A stretch of DNA of 56,544 nt from Planctomycetaceae bacterium (GCA_029259815.1 JAJDEJ010000158.1:1-56544), one strand, 5' to 3'; numbered from the stretch's first letter, positions 18,932 to 28,469 are shown. Notes: generated by a model not told the origin, from the sequence alone. Numbers and translations are program-made.

Positions 18932-19756
18932 TCATGCGGCTTCGGCGAGCGGCTGCTCGCCCGTCGCTTCCGCAGCGATCACTTCATCGACCAGCATGCC
19001 ATAGTCGTGCGATCCGGCTGACGAGGCCGCGTAGTCGAAGATCGACTGCCCGAAGCTCGGTGCCTCTGCCAACTTAATGTTCCGACGGATGCGGCTGTTG
19101 AACACCTGGGCACCGGCCCAGGGCGCGTCTTCATCACTCGATTGGAGAAAGTGCAACAGGTCATCTGTCACATCAGCGGCCAGTCGTGTCCCGGTTTCAT
19201 ACAAGCAGAGCAGGACGCCCGACACCCGCAACTCCCTGTTGAGTCGACGACGCACGAGTGCCGTCGTTGAGAACAATTTTGACAGTCCCTGCAGCGCCAA
19301 AAAGTGCGGCTGCAAAGGAATGAAGACTTCGGTCGCTGCTGTGAGGGCGTTGATCGTCAGCACGCCGAGTGATGGCGGGCAGTCCATGATGATGTAGTCG
19401 AAAGGCTCTTCTTCACAGTGAGCGGCGATCGCCCGACGCAACACGTGCTCGCGACCCTGGGCATCGACCAACTCCAACTCAGTCGCTGCCAAATCGAGGT
19501 CGGCAGCGGCTAACCAGAGATTGGTGGTCGTGAGTTGCCGAATCTCCTTGAGTTTTTTTGCACCGGCAAAGACCTGATAGATCGTGTCAGCACTGCCCGC
19601 CTCTTCGACCCCCAGATGCAGTGACGCATGGGCCTGTGGATCGAGATCGATCAACAGCACTCGCTTCCCACGCTTCGCGAGACCGGCGGCGATGTTGACA
19701 CTACTCGTGGTCTTGCCGACGCCACCCTTCTGGTTCATCACAGCAATCGTTCGCAT
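18932..19756 (-). CDS. ParA/Soj-family ATPase (no ParB partner in window)
   Basis: This 274-residue deviant-Walker ATPase has [15 protein letters not shown] (residues about 10-24), [16 protein letters not shown] and [20 protein letters not shown]. ParA-type proteins move chromosomes, plasmids or large complexes by ATP-gated DNA or membrane binding. The protein is of normal length, with an Ala/Glu-rich tail after the core. A ParB gene or parS-like site would be expected next to a chromosomal soj. Neither is seen; the neighbour upstream is a spermidine-synthase-like gene on the same strand. An orphan role (positioning or regulation) is therefore as likely as chromosome partition. Confidence 0.9.
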   Translation of the reverse strand: MRTIAVMNQKGGVGKTTSSVNIAAGLAKRGKRVLLIDLDPQAHASLHLGVEEAGSADTIYQVFAGAKKLKEIRQLTTTNLWLAAADLDLAATELELVDAQGREHVLRRAIAAHCEEEPFDYIIMDCPPSLGVLTINALTAATEVFIPLQPHFLALQGLSKLFSTTALVRRRLNRELRVSGVLLCLYETGTRLAADVTDDLLHFLQSSDEDAPWAGAQVFNSRIRRNIKLAEAPSFGQSIFDYAASSAGSHDYGMLVDEVIAAEATGEQPLAEAA

Positions 19757-19820
19757 GGTCCACTCCTGTGGAAATTGTGGGTTCTTCTGAGAGGCAAGTT
19801 CTGAGCCATCTCGGATGGTC

Positions 19821-19832
19821 TGGTCGCGACCA
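19821..19832. promoter_or_regulatory. 12-bp perfect palindrome upstream of the ParA gene
   Basis: TGGTCGCGACCA lies 65 bases upstream of the ParA start codon, in the 150-base gap shared with the end of the upstream gene. It is a plausible operator or protein-binding site, but only its symmetry and position support this. It does not match the classic parS consensus. Confidence 0.25.
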
Positions 19833-19906
19833 TCAGGTATTGATTGAGGAACGTCTTTCGCCGCGTTCTTCCAGTCTTGGGAGTAGAAAGCTCCTTGGGA
19901 GAGACG

Positions 19907-22900
19907 TCAGCGGGTTGTCGTCGAATCGGATTCGGTCTCTTGCTCAGCCGTCTGTTGCAAACGGGCTTCAATCGTGGCGAGACGCTGCGCCTGGAGGGAG
20001 TGATAAGTCCACATGGGACGGACCAGCATCCGTTCAAGGACCGTCCTACGATGTTTCCAGTCGCTGGCTGCAACACCGGCCTCTGTGCAAAGGACATCCA
20101 TCGCCTCCATGGCCCGCTCGGCAACCTTGATGCTCTTCTCGGCGTCGACCAACTCAAACGACGACGCTGTCTTGTCGGTTCGAACACGGAGCGTCGAGCG
20201 TTGACGGAGCACATCGAGGAGGGCGTTCATTTCATCCCATCGTTGCTGCGGATCAGCGATCAGATCCGGCTCGTCAAGCAACAACTGCAGCGCGGCAACG
20301 ACGTTTCGTACTGAGCGATCCTGTCCGGGGCTGTAATGAACTGAATGACGCAGGTGAGTCAGCTGTGCCAACCGATCGGGCGTCTCTGTCCGTTCGTAGA
20401 GGCGGGCGGCTTCTGTATGCAAAAAGTAGCTGACCAACGGATCAAACGGCTCCTCGAACTCTGAGAGTCTCGCGACATCTGCGGCAGTGGGAGTCTCACT
20501 TGTTGCTGCTTCACCCAGGACCTTGAGGTACTCCTTGCGACGCTTGTCTTCCGGATGCAGAACCCGTTCGAGTACGTGATTCACCGGCATAATCTTCGAT
20601 CGTGGTCGTTCCTGCAAACGGTTCTTGAGAGTCGCACGATACGCGTGCCAGCGGTCCGGATGCTCGACAATCAGTCGTTGTTGCTCGGACATGTCTTTCA
20701 GCCGTTTTCCAATCTCAGGTATTTGGTCCGATTCACCAACCCAGGCGAGCATGCGGCTGCCTCGCTCGGAGAACAGGCTCACAATCTCTCGCCACTTTGG
20801 TCCCCACCGCATGACTTCTTGTGGGAGTCGATAGGTGAACCGGCCGTTGCCAACCGTGTTGATGGCGACTTCTCCCGAGGCCAACTCGCTGATCTGCTCG
20901 GGGCTGATTGCGGAGAGATTGACCAACACGGACCAGTCCCAACCCTGTTGTGCAAGCAGCCGCCTGATGTGATCCGCTTCGCAGCGCTCAAACAACGATT
21001 CGTCGAACAACGATTCGTTGCTGTTGGATGCAAGGAGCACGAGTTCGCCGGGCGCGGACTCTACACAGACCACTTGCGGAAAGACACTTCGCAGTGTGGC
21101 GAGGACGGTCTCGATCGGTTGTCGACCAAAGTCCGAGTACTGCAGCCGCTGACTAATGACGCCGCCCGGATTGAGATGTCGGGCTGTGCTTTCGTAAAAC
21201 TCCCTGGTGAATCGTGACGTCTGTCTCATTAGCGACGGATGGGCATCGCCCACGATTACGACGTCGTAAGAGTCACCCTTCGCCAGCAGAGCGAGTGTCG
21301 GATCGATGTGGCGAAGAACGAGGCGGTCGTCATCCAGCGGGTTGAAGCCGGACGCTTTCGAAATGACCTCATCGTTGATGCGGATCAATTCCCGGTCACC
21401 TTCGAGGCAAGTCACCTGTCGCACGGGACAGGCAAGACAGGTGGAGACGGCTGTGGTGCTTCCCAATCCCACGACCAGCACGCGGTCCGGCTGAGGATGC
21501 ACCACGAGCGGCACAATCGCATGGACGACATCGCCGGGAAACTGCGGACACGCCAGCGTGTCGGTACTCACGATCCCGGCCGGAATACCATTCTGCCTGA
21601 GATGGATCTGCGAGCCACGCTGCTTCCAGACGGTCCAGACGGCGTCGCGACCATCGAAGACCGTGACCAGTCGATTGTCATCAATGTGCGGCAAGAGTTC
21701 GCGTTGCATACCAGAGTTATGGGCAGCGAATGACTGCGCCGAAAACAAAAGCCTGGCAGCGAGGTCGGGGCGATGGTTGTGAATCGACATCGGCAGCAAT
21801 CCCAGCAGGGCGACAGCGAGTGTCCCGCCGACCCAGTGACTCCGTCGCAGCAGCAGGTGTTCGGCCTTCCACAACCGCAGCACAATCAACGTGATGGCTG
21901 CTATTGTTAACATGAGCACAGAGAGACTGAGCGAAATCCAGAGTGACTTCATCAGCACAACTCCCGCCGACGTACAGACGATCACAATCATGGGAACCAC
22001 GACATGGTGACCTTTGGCTGACTCGGATCGCTGGGCACACAGACGCCCAGTCGCAATTCCCAGAGGGAACAGAGCGACGAATCCCATGAGCCATCGGACG
22101 GCCACTAACAGAGAAACCGTTTCGAGACTCGCATTGAGTGTCAGGGTCCATCGCAACAACAGAGGTGCCACGAGCAGCAGGAATGCTGGCCACACAGCCA
22201 CAACAAAAGCCGCGACTAAGACTCCATCCTGACTGGGAGACTGGTCTCTCGTGCGTTGCAACCTCACCGCCCACGCGAGGCCGCAGGACGCGCCACAGAC
22301 GAGACCGCCAAACAAGGCATGAAATTCGTAGCCACTGCCGGACAGAAACTGCAGGACCTGACGGCTCGCCAGAGGAATGGCCGCACCGGTCAGTAACGAT
22401 GCACAAGCCAACGACACGGCGTGTCGTCGATCGATGGTGAAAACACCGGAGATATCAGAGGCCGACGATAGAAATTGATCAGAGGCATCGGCGGCGCGTG
22501 TCAGACTGAGCCAGAACGCGACGGTCGCGAGCCCGGTGACCACATGGCCGATATGTTCAACACTTAGCCACGATGCCAATAGGATCGGCGCGGTCCCTAA
22601 TCCGAGTCCGCAGCCGAGTACGAAGCGCGTTGACACTGGAAAACGATGCCTGCGTCGTCGTGGTTGAGCGAGAGCGCGACCATGACCAATCCACGTGAGC
22701 GCCATCATCGGCACCAACAACATAGCGAAACTGATGACCAACATGAAGGCGAACGCAGTCGCCTCGACTTCCAACCACGATCCGGGGACACGACCGATGA
22801 CCCCTCGTGTGACTGTCAGCATCCAGGGAAGACCGACTGTCCATACAGCAATCGTCAGCCAGGAGAGCGGTGTCGAGTAACTTCCAATCGGTAACGAAAT

Positions 22901-23122
22901 CATTCTTGCGCGCAGCGACCACGCCGCTACAATTCCGAGCGAGAGCGAAAGAGTGAGGGCCGCAGTCACAGGCAGAGACAGACCGAATGTCCCCAAAAAC
23001 AAGTGGGTCCAGACGAACAGGCACGATCCGGCGATCAGCCCGGCTCCCCATGGTCGCAGCCGACCGATCCAGCGAGAGTTCAGAAGTCTGTCGTGAGCAA
23101 ACGGTGTCGCCGATGAAGTCAT
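19907..23122 (-). CDS. Polytopic membrane protein with spermidine-synthase-like domain
   Basis: The protein has 1071 residues from the ATG at 23122, chosen because AAGGA lies five bases before it; the frame is open to 23173. The first ~480 residues are a multi-span membrane region (about 12-14 hydrophobic segments). The central part (about 540-720) is a SpeE-like Rossmann methyltransferase fold: DRVLVVGLGSTTAVS (SAM/dcSAM-binding loop), TCLEGDRELIRINDE, YDVVIVGDAHPS, REFYESTARHLNPGGVISQR. The last ~350 residues are mostly helical. Such fused proteins are common in PVC bacteria. Polyamine synthesis is unproven for them, and the acidic residues of true spermidine synthases cannot be confirmed by eye. 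Confidence 0.78.
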   Translation of the reverse strand: MTSSATPFAHDRLLNSRWIGRLRPWGAGLIAGSCLFVWTHLFLGTFGLSLPVTAALTLSLSLGIVAAWSLRARMISLPIGSYSTPLSWLTIAVWTVGLPWMLTVTRGVIGRVPGSWLEVEATAFAFMLVISFAMLLVPMMALTWIGHGRALAQPRRRRHRFPVSTRFVLGCGLGLGTAPILLASWLSVEHIGHVVTGLATVAFWLSLTRAADASDQFLSSASDISGVFTIDRRHAVSLACASLLTGAAIPLASRQVLQFLSGSGYEFHALFGGLVCGASCGLAWAVRLQRTRDQSPSQDGVLVAAFVVAVWPAFLLLVAPLLLRWTLTLNASLETVSLLVAVRWLMGFVALFPLGIATGRLCAQRSESAKGHHVVVPMIVIVCTSAGVVLMKSLWISLSLSVLMLTIAAITLIVLRLWKAEHLLLRRSHWVGGTLAVALLGLLPMSIHNHRPDLAARLLFSAQSFAAHNSGMQRELLPHIDDNRLVTVFDGRDAVWTVWKQRGSQIHLRQNGIPAGIVSTDTLACPQFPGDVVHAIVPLVVHPQPDRVLVVGLGSTTAVSTCLACPVRQVTCLEGDRELIRINDEVISKASGFNPLDDDRLVLRHIDPTLALLAKGDSYDVVIVGDAHPSLMRQTSRFTREFYESTARHLNPGGVISQRLQYSDFGRQPIETVLATLRSVFPQVVCVESAPGELVLLASNSNESLFDESLFERCEADHIRRLLAQQGWDWSVLVNLSAISPEQISELASGEVAINTVGNGRFTYRLPQEVMRWGPKWREIVSLFSERGSRMLAWVGESDQIPEIGKRLKDMSEQQRLIVEHPDRWHAYRATLKNRLQERPRSKIMPVNHVLERVLHPEDKRRKEYLKVLGEAATSETPTAADVARLSEFEEPFDPLVSYFLHTEAARLYERTETPDRLAQLTHLRHSVHYSPGQDRSVRNVVAALQLLLDEPDLIADPQQRWDEMNALLDVLRQRSTLRVRTDKTASSFELVDAEKSIKVAERAMEAMDVLCTEAGVAASDWKHRRTVLERMLVRPMWTYHSLQAQRLATIEARLQQTAEQETESDSTTTR

Positions 23123-23342
23123 GGCATCCTTGCCCTGATCATTCTGCTGAAAAGACGGAGGCTCCCCCTCCAAAGGGAGTCTGGACGGCTGTTGTACCTC
23201 AATCCCCGGATTCTCGGAACATCACTTGAAGCGACCGCCGGCCACGATGCCACGTGGAATCGCACACCAACCAACACCAGCGATTTGACATGGCAGGCTG
23301 GGGAAGTTTCTGCCAGAATCTCTGTGAGAGGACCAGTCGTTC

Positions 23343-24449
23343 ATGCACCGTTTTCGACATAACTTAATATCCTGTTTCGCGTTGATCATTCTGACCAGCG
23401 GCTTCGTGGTTTCCGGAGAGCCCGCAACGTCACCCGACTCGAACCAGACAGCCTCAACGATTGCGGACCTGATCCAGCAGTTGGAGCACTCAGACTTCGC
23501 CCAACGTGAGGCGGCCAGTCGTCAACTCCAAGAGTCGGGAAACGAGGCCATCGCTGCGCTCCTCGACGCTGCCATCCATCAACCACCGGAGGCGGCCACT
23601 CGCTCACTTCACATCCTTGAGAACCTGTTTCTTTCTGATGACAAGAGCGTCTTCGAGGCCGCTGATGATGGGCTGAGCCAATTAATGGCCAGCGACCGTG
23701 GAAACGTCGTGGTGGCGGCGTCACAGGTTTTGGCAAGGCACATGCTTCTCCGTGAGGAGCGGGCCGTCGCGGCCATTCGTGAGTTGGGAGGGACTGTCCA
23801 GTACGACGCGCTCGATAACCCCAGGGATCCTCGCCAGCGCCTGATCGCAGGGCCACCATATCCCCACAGTTCACCACAGATTTTCCCTCACACGATCATC
23901 CTCGGAACCAAATGGAAGGGCGGACTTGACGGGCTCAAATTCCTGCGGTGGTTGAGCCATCGGGAACACCTCGTTCTGTACGTCATTCGCGGAAGCCAGG
24001 TCACCCTCGCGGAGGCTCAATCGCTCGCAGCCAGCCTCCCGAATCTCTCGGTTTTCGAACGAGGTCCCTATTTGGGTCTCATGGGCGGTCGTTCAATTGA
24101 GCCAAATAAGTGCGTCGTTGAAGGCGTTCAAGAGGGAGGGCCCGCTGCACATGGTGGCGTGCAAACAAGTGATGAGATTCTCAAGCTCGAAGGGAACGAC
24201 GTCGGATCGTTCCAGGATCTGATCGACCAGTTAAAGCAATACGAAGCAAAAGAGAAGATCACCCTCACCATCAGACGTTCTGGAAGGACACTGTCCATCG
24301 ACGTCGTCCTTGGCGAATGGACCATGCCCGACTACTCGCCGAGTGCACAGCGGATCCTCGAAAGAGCAAAACAACACGAATCGCAGTCCGAGGAATCCAA
24401 TCCCACCTTCCCACTGGAATCGTTCGACGATTCGTTAATCGAAAAGTAG
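23343..24449 (+). CDS. Exported PDZ-domain protein with HEAT-like N-terminal region
   Basis: This 368-residue product begins with a signal peptide (about residues 1-26, ending VVSGEP). A helical region with HEAT-like repeats follows (LEHSDFAQREAASRQLQESG, about 40-150), then a middle domain (about 170-245). A PDZ domain at about 255-335 contains VQEGGPAAHGGVQTSDEILK and EKITLTIRRSGRTLSIDVVL. PDZ domains bind peptide C-termini. No protease triad is visible, so it is probably a scaffold or substrate adaptor in the periplasm. It stands alone on the plus strand, convergent with the HAD gene. Confidence 0.75.
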   Translation: MHRFRHNLISCFALIILTSGFVVSGEPATSPDSNQTASTIADLIQQLEHSDFAQREAASRQLQESGNEAIAALLDAAIHQPPEAATRSLHILENLFLSDDKSVFEAADDGLSQLMASDRGNVVVAASQVLARHMLLREERAVAAIRELGGTVQYDALDNPRDPRQRLIAGPPYPHSSPQIFPHTIILGTKWKGGLDGLKFLRWLSHREHLVLYVIRGSQVTLAEAQSLAASLPNLSVFERGPYLGLMGGRSIEPNKCVVEGVQEGGPAAHGGVQTSDEILKLEGNDVGSFQDLIDQLKQYEAKEKITLTIRRSGRTLSIDVVLGEWTMPDYSPSAQRILERAKQHESQSEESNPTFPLESFDDSLIEK

Positions 24450-24498
24450 TCGCCGAAAAACGAGTAGGGGCATCAAAAAGTCTGTCTGCCGTGCGAGA

Positions 24499-25170
24499 TC
24501 ACAGCAGGCCCAGGAAAGCCTGGGAATCAGCGAAGTTTTCAAAGAGATGCGCAGGGTCTGTCTCTCCGAGTTGCTCCAGCGAGAATGACCCGGTTGCAAC
24601 AGCAACTGTCCGTGCACCAATGGCACGCCCGCAGCGGACGTCGGCCGGGGTATCTCCGATGACCCACACGCGATCAGGGTCGACTTCTGCCTGCTGATGC
24701 TCAATGACGGCCTTCATCGCGGCGCGGGCCACATCGTCCCGATCATGGTGATCGTCGCCGAACCCGCCGAATTGGAAGTAGTGATCGATCTGATAATGGC
24801 CGAGTTTGAGCTGGGCTCCTTGTTGAAAGTTGCCCGTGAGAAGCCCGAGAACGACATCGTCACGCTCGTGGAGAGTCGCTAGTAACGACTCGATGCCTGC
24901 CAACGTACGACCGGGCAACGTCGGCAGCACCTCCACCAAGTGCTGGAAATACGTCTCCTGAAACGTCACCCACACCTCAGGAGTCTCCTCGATGTCGTGA
25001 TAGGCAAACAGGTCGGTGACGATGGCCCGGTCGGTGCGGCCTGCTGCCGGGATGCCCTTGGTCTCGATTGTCACGTCGAACACGGTTTGCAGTGTCTGCT
25101 CCATCGCCCGCTGACCAGCACCGCCCGTGTTCAGCAACGTTCCATCAATATCAAACAGCAAGATGTGCAT
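24499..25170 (-). CDS. HAD-family phosphatase (phosphoglycolate-phosphatase-like)
   Basis: This haloacid-dehalogenase-superfamily hydrolase has 223 residues. Motif I, LLFDIDGTLLNTGG, supplies the nucleophile Asp (residue 7) and the acid/base Asp. Motif II is LGLLTGN, and motifs III/IV include VIGDTPADVRCGRAIGART. A C1-type helical cap lies between motifs I and II, as in Gph/PGP-like enzymes. The substrate cannot be read from sequence. The ATG overlaps the stop of the upstream fhcD as TGATG (one shared base), so the two are translationally coupled. That suggests a role linked to the H4MPT C1 pathway or its cofactors, though this is inference. Confidence 0.88.
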   Translation of the reverse strand: MHILLFDIDGTLLNTGGAGQRAMEQTLQTVFDVTIETKGIPAAGRTDRAIVTDLFAYHDIEETPEVWVTFQETYFQHLVEVLPTLPGRTLAGIESLLATLHERDDVVLGLLTGNFQQGAQLKLGHYQIDHYFQFGGFGDDHHDRDDVARAAMKAVIEHQQAEVDPDRVWVIGDTPADVRCGRAIGARTVAVATGSFSLEQLGETDPAHLFENFADSQAFLGLL

Positions 25171-26111
25171 CAGGTCGTCGACTCCTCACGTTTCGTGGCT
25201 GCCGTCTCAGGCCGCAGATAGACGAAGTTCTTCCCCAGCCGTCCGCCATAGTTGCCCGCTGAGATGCGAATGAGCCCCGGCGTCTCGACCGCAGCGGCGA
25301 TGCCCGCATGTGTTGCCTGCGTGACCGTTTCCAGATCATGCCCATTGATGATGATCTCCATCACGCTGGCGACACCGTCAGGCAACTGGCAGTCATCCCC
25401 CAGTTTCCCTCGCAGTGTGGGGCAGAATGGCTCGTTCGTGCTGGCGATCATGAACGAATAACGACTGCCCGCCTTCGACCCGCTGGAGGCAATGCCTCCC
25501 GGAAATGGTGTGATGACGCCGGGCGTGGCCTGGATGGCCTGCAACGCCTTCTGGGTCGCATCAATGGCTGCGTCTTCGCTCTCCCCCATGAACCACAAGT
25601 TGCCCCCCATCAGACCGTCTCGGAATCCGAAACGGCGATCGAGTACGAATTCTCCTCCCATGATGGGGATGACCCAGACAGGTCGTCCGTGTCGCTTGTC
25701 ACGAAACTGATGGCCATCACCAAATAACGCGATCTTGCGGCCCAGCTTGAAGGAATTGTCCGTTTCCAGCAGGTTGAAGCAGCGGGTCGTGGGGCAGGTC
25801 AAGATGTTCTGACTGAGCCGATGCAGCAGTGTCTTCTCCAAGTGACGCTCACGATTCTTCACAAATCGCGGCACATGGAACTGCAAGACGACGCCGGGTC
25901 GTCCATCGGGTGTCTCGATTGAATCGTCGCCTCCCGGTCCCACAAACCGGTCGATCCCTGCTTCGCAGTCACAAAAGATGGTGCTCGAGGCATGGCCGGT
26001 TGCCGCCGCGGCCGCCTGCTCGAGCCAGTAGCGGTCACGAGCTGTGACGAGTACTTCGGCCAGAATGCTGCGGAATGCCTCTGCGTACGTGTCGTCAACC
26101 AAACGGGACAT
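25170..26111 (-). CDS. fhcD: Formylmethanofuran:tetrahydromethanopterin formyltransferase
   Basis: This cytosolic enzyme moves the formyl group between methanofuran and tetrahydromethanopterin in the H4MPT-linked C1 pathway of methylotrophs, methanogens and many planctomycetes. The 313-residue product matches Ftr/FhcD throughout: VDDTYAEAFRSILAEVLVTA at the N-terminus, then SSTIFCDCEAGIDRF, RPGVVLQFHV, LTCPTTRCFN, IPIMGGEF and ITPFPGGIASSGSKAGSRY, ending with ISAGNYGGRLGKNF. The ATG at 26111 is used; a TTG two codons earlier is in frame. The family is normally about 297 residues. No other C1 gene (mch, fhcABC, mtdB) is in the window. It overlaps the HAD gene downstream. Confidence 0.95.
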   Translation of the reverse strand: MSRLVDDTYAEAFRSILAEVLVTARDRYWLEQAAAAATGHASSTIFCDCEAGIDRFVGPGGDDSIETPDGRPGVVLQFHVPRFVKNRERHLEKTLLHRLSQNILTCPTTRCFNLLETDNSFKLGRKIALFGDGHQFRDKRHGRPVWVIPIMGGEFVLDRRFGFRDGLMGGNLWFMGESEDAAIDATQKALQAIQATPGVITPFPGGIASSGSKAGSRYSFMIASTNEPFCPTLRGKLGDDCQLPDGVASVMEIIINGHDLETVTQATHAGIAAAVETPGLIRISAGNYGGRLGKNFVYLRPETAATKREESTT

Positions 26112-26284
26112 CTGCAATAGTTTTCAATAATGAAGGATCAATTGCAGTGATCGTAGACAGTCCGCCCCTGGTCTGCCATTGCTCGGCGACAAGGAAATAC
26201 GCAGTTCTTGACCGAGATCGCTCGACGGCGGGGGATGTCGGATCAACAACTGTGTTGTGGATGGACACGGTCGTTTCTCAGCCT

Positions 26285-26403
26285 CGTCATTCCCGCGAAG
26301 GCAGAAATCCCGCGAAGGCAGAAATCCAGTGAGCATGGAGAAAGTCTCTTAGCGTCACGCGGTACTCAACGCCGGCTGGTTTCCCGCCTTCGCGGGAACG
26401 ACG
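26285..26403. repeat. Inverted repeat of the CGTCATTCCCGCGAAGG type with internal tandem duplication
   Basis: The left arm at 26285-26307 and right arm at 26381-26403 pair at 20 of 23 positions (core TTCCCGCGAAGGC). The left arm is partly duplicated: a 17-base unit, CCCGCGAAGGCAGAAAT, occurs twice head to tail at 26292-26308 and 26309-26325. This consensus is a well-known dispersed element across many bacterial phyla. It occupies the 376-base gap between the PEGA lipoprotein stop and the fhcD start, which holds no gene that I can support. Confidence 0.85.
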
Positions 26404-26487
26404 TGCTTCGACCGGGGTGGAAGAGTAATGGCCGGACAGTAATTCATCCCACATCCCGAGCCGTCGGCTTGGGAGGGGATCTAATGA

Positions 26488-26901
26488 CTATTGGGCGACT
26501 TGTGACTGGGTGCGGATGCCTCCAGCGCGGTCGAGGAGTTCGTCCTCACTGACGAACGCTTGCGGACTCAACCGGTACGTGAAGTCGTGCCGATTGGTGA
26601 GTTGCACCGGCAAAAAGTTATCCGAGACGAAATCGAGAGGCGGCACCTGATACCAGGGCGGCGGCACAGGCTGCTGGATCGTCAACGTCTCAAATCCAGG
26701 TTTTGAGAGTGTGATTTCACGGGTGGCGTAGTACGTGAAATCGAGAGACGTTGGTGTGTATCCGATCCGCTCACCATCTAACTCGACCAGTGCGCCGGGT
26801 GGGTCGGAGCGGATCGTCATCCGGCGGCTGACACATCCGCTCAACGAGCAGACAGCGAACAGCAGCAGGCAAACTGCCAGCGGGAAACGAACGTTGATCA
26901 T
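26488..26901 (-). CDS. PEGA-domain lipoprotein
   Basis: The product is 137 residues from the ATG at 26901. A short signal ends in a lipobox, CSLSGC, with the acylated Cys near residue 22. It is followed by a PEGA domain with RMTIRSDPPGALVELDGERI and TREITLSKPGFETLTI. PEGA domains are small surface-layer-like beta modules. The protein should be membrane-anchored and face the periplasm. The C-terminal 60 residues (proline-rich, then FVSEDELLDRAGGI) are unassigned. The gene stands alone, divergent from the PP2C phosphatase gene (about 240 bases between the starts), so shared regulation is possible. Confidence 0.87.
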   Translation of the reverse strand: MINVRFPLAVCLLLFAVCSLSGCVSRRMTIRSDPPGALVELDGERIGYTPTSLDFTYYATREITLSKPGFETLTIQQPVPPPWYQVPPLDFVSDNFLPVQLTNRHDFTYRLSPQAFVSEDELLDRAGGIRTQSQVAQ

Positions 26902-27144
26902 GGATGGGAGGAGCGAACGCGATCTCGTCCGCACCGAAGTCGCAGGAGAAGGGAGGCGGGATTCTAAGTCGATCCCCCTCACCTGCCAAGATCAGATTGT
27001 GTCTCCCGAACCCCTTTGACGTTTTGCCCTTCTGTTGATCCTTGTATCAGAGAAACTGCATCTCGCTGTCGGTTGGCCTCGGGCGTAACGTCAGTGTAGG
27101 ATACCGATGCGGTTCGTTTTCTCATTTCTCCATCGGAATTCTCC

Positions 27145-28440
27145 ATGCGGTGGGAGCAGCTCGTCGAGTTTGCAGCGAAGACCGATGTCGGCATGCGCCG
27201 TCAGAATAATGAGGATACGTGTGCTGCTCACCTCGCTCGGGAAGAGCAAGTCTTTCGGGATCGGGGTCATCTATTTGTCGTCGCAGACGGCATGGGTGGC
27301 CATGCGGTCGGTGAACTTGCCAGTAAGCTGGCTGCAGACATGCTGCCGCATTCATTTCTCAAATCAACAGGAGAGAGTATTCAGAAGGCGATGCGGTCGG
27401 CTGTGGAAGAGGCCAACGCCACGATCAATGCCCGTGGCAGCCAGAACCGCGACTTCCAGCGTATGGGCACAACATGTTCGGCTCTCGCCTTGTCTGCAAA
27501 GGGAGCCGTCATTGGTCATGTGGGCGATAGCCGCGTCTATCGGGTCCGTCGAGACCGAATCGATCAACTCACATTCGACCATAGCCTGCAATGGGAACTG
27601 GAACGCCGCGGACGTCTGAAGCCCGAGGACATCTCCCTGCATGAGCATCGCAACGTCATTACGCGATCGCTGGGCCCGGAACCACATGTTGAAGTCGATA
27701 TCGAAGGTCCCATTCCCGTGCACGCGGACGATATCTTCGTCCTCTGTTCGGATGGTCTGACGGCCCATGTGGCCGATGGAGAGATTGCTACAGTTGTCCG
27801 CGACCTGCCTCCCAAGGCGGCGTGTCGACTACTGGTGCATCTGGCCAATCTACGTGGCGGCACAGACAACTGTACCGTCATCGTGATTCGTATTGGCCAA
27901 CTGCCGAGTAATGTCATCCCCCCATCGGTGGAGGTTCCCATTCCGGTGCGAAACACACTGAGCTGGAAGTGGCTGCTATGGTTCTGGCTGTTCGGTGTGG
28001 GGCTCGTCTGCGGGACGACACTCACGCTTGCGAAACACTTTGTCCCGGGCTTGAGCATCTTTGGGCTCTCCGCCTTGGGAGGCATCGTGATGTCGTTGTT
28101 TGCCTGGCGTGAGAGTTACCAGATGCGGATGGCCCCCCCTGAGGACGCTCTGAAGCCGGGTAACGGGGTCCCGTATCGCTCGTATGTGTCACGCCCTGTG
28201 AAGGAGCTCATCAGCGAACTGGCCAATTTCGGAGTCGAGCTGCAGCGGACTGCCAAGGAGGACGGGTGGAGTGTCGACTGGAAGAAATATGAGGACTCGG
28301 TCAATAAGTCGCGCGAAGCTCTCAGTCAGAAGCGGCGGTCGCAGGCCCTGCGGGAATACGGGAAGGCGATCGACGCCCTGATGACCGGTCTCATCGAGGA
28401 ACGTCAATCAACCACAGGGACTCCACTCACAAATCCGTAG
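27145..28440 (+). CDS. PP2C-family protein Ser/Thr phosphatase with membrane anchor
   Basis: This 431-residue metal-dependent protein phosphatase has all the PPM motifs: RRQNNEDTC, LFVVADGMGGHAVGELAS, GTTCSALALSAKGAVIGHVG, SRVYRVRRD, FVLCSDGLTAHV and GGTDNCTVIVIRI. After the catalytic domain (about 1-255) come two membrane segments (about 273-297 and 304-322) and a C-terminal helical, charged tail of about 100 residues. The catalytic part should be cytoplasmic. It probably reverses Hanks-type kinase phosphorylation; no such kinase is in the window. The next gene on the same strand is a sensor histidine kinase about 250 bases on, so the two form a signalling neighbourhood. Confidence 0.92.
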   Translation: MRWEQLVEFAAKTDVGMRRQNNEDTCAAHLAREEQVFRDRGHLFVVADGMGGHAVGELASKLAADMLPHSFLKSTGESIQKAMRSAVEEANATINARGSQNRDFQRMGTTCSALALSAKGAVIGHVGDSRVYRVRRDRIDQLTFDHSLQWELERRGRLKPEDISLHEHRNVITRSLGPEPHVEVDIEGPIPVHADDIFVLCSDGLTAHVADGEIATVVRDLPPKAACRLLVHLANLRGGTDNCTVIVIRIGQLPSNVIPPSVEVPIPVRNTLSWKWLLWFWLFGVGLVCGTTLTLAKHFVPGLSIFGLSALGGIVMSLFAWRESYQMRMAPPEDALKPGNGVPYRSYVSRPVKELISELANFGVELQRTAKEDGWSVDWKKYEDSVNKSREALSQKRRSQALREYGKAIDALMTGLIEERQSTTGTPLTNP

Positions 28441-28469
28441 TGGCGCGTCACTGCGAATAATTCGGGTTG

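Noticed and set aside
19907..20314. Plus-strand frames opposite the end of the spermidine-synthase-like gene
   Set aside because: Antisense shadows with no ribosome site or family features.
26285..26403. Possible CRISPR-like repeats
   Set aside because: Only one 17-base tandem pair plus an inverted arm; there are no regularly spaced direct repeats and no cas genes.
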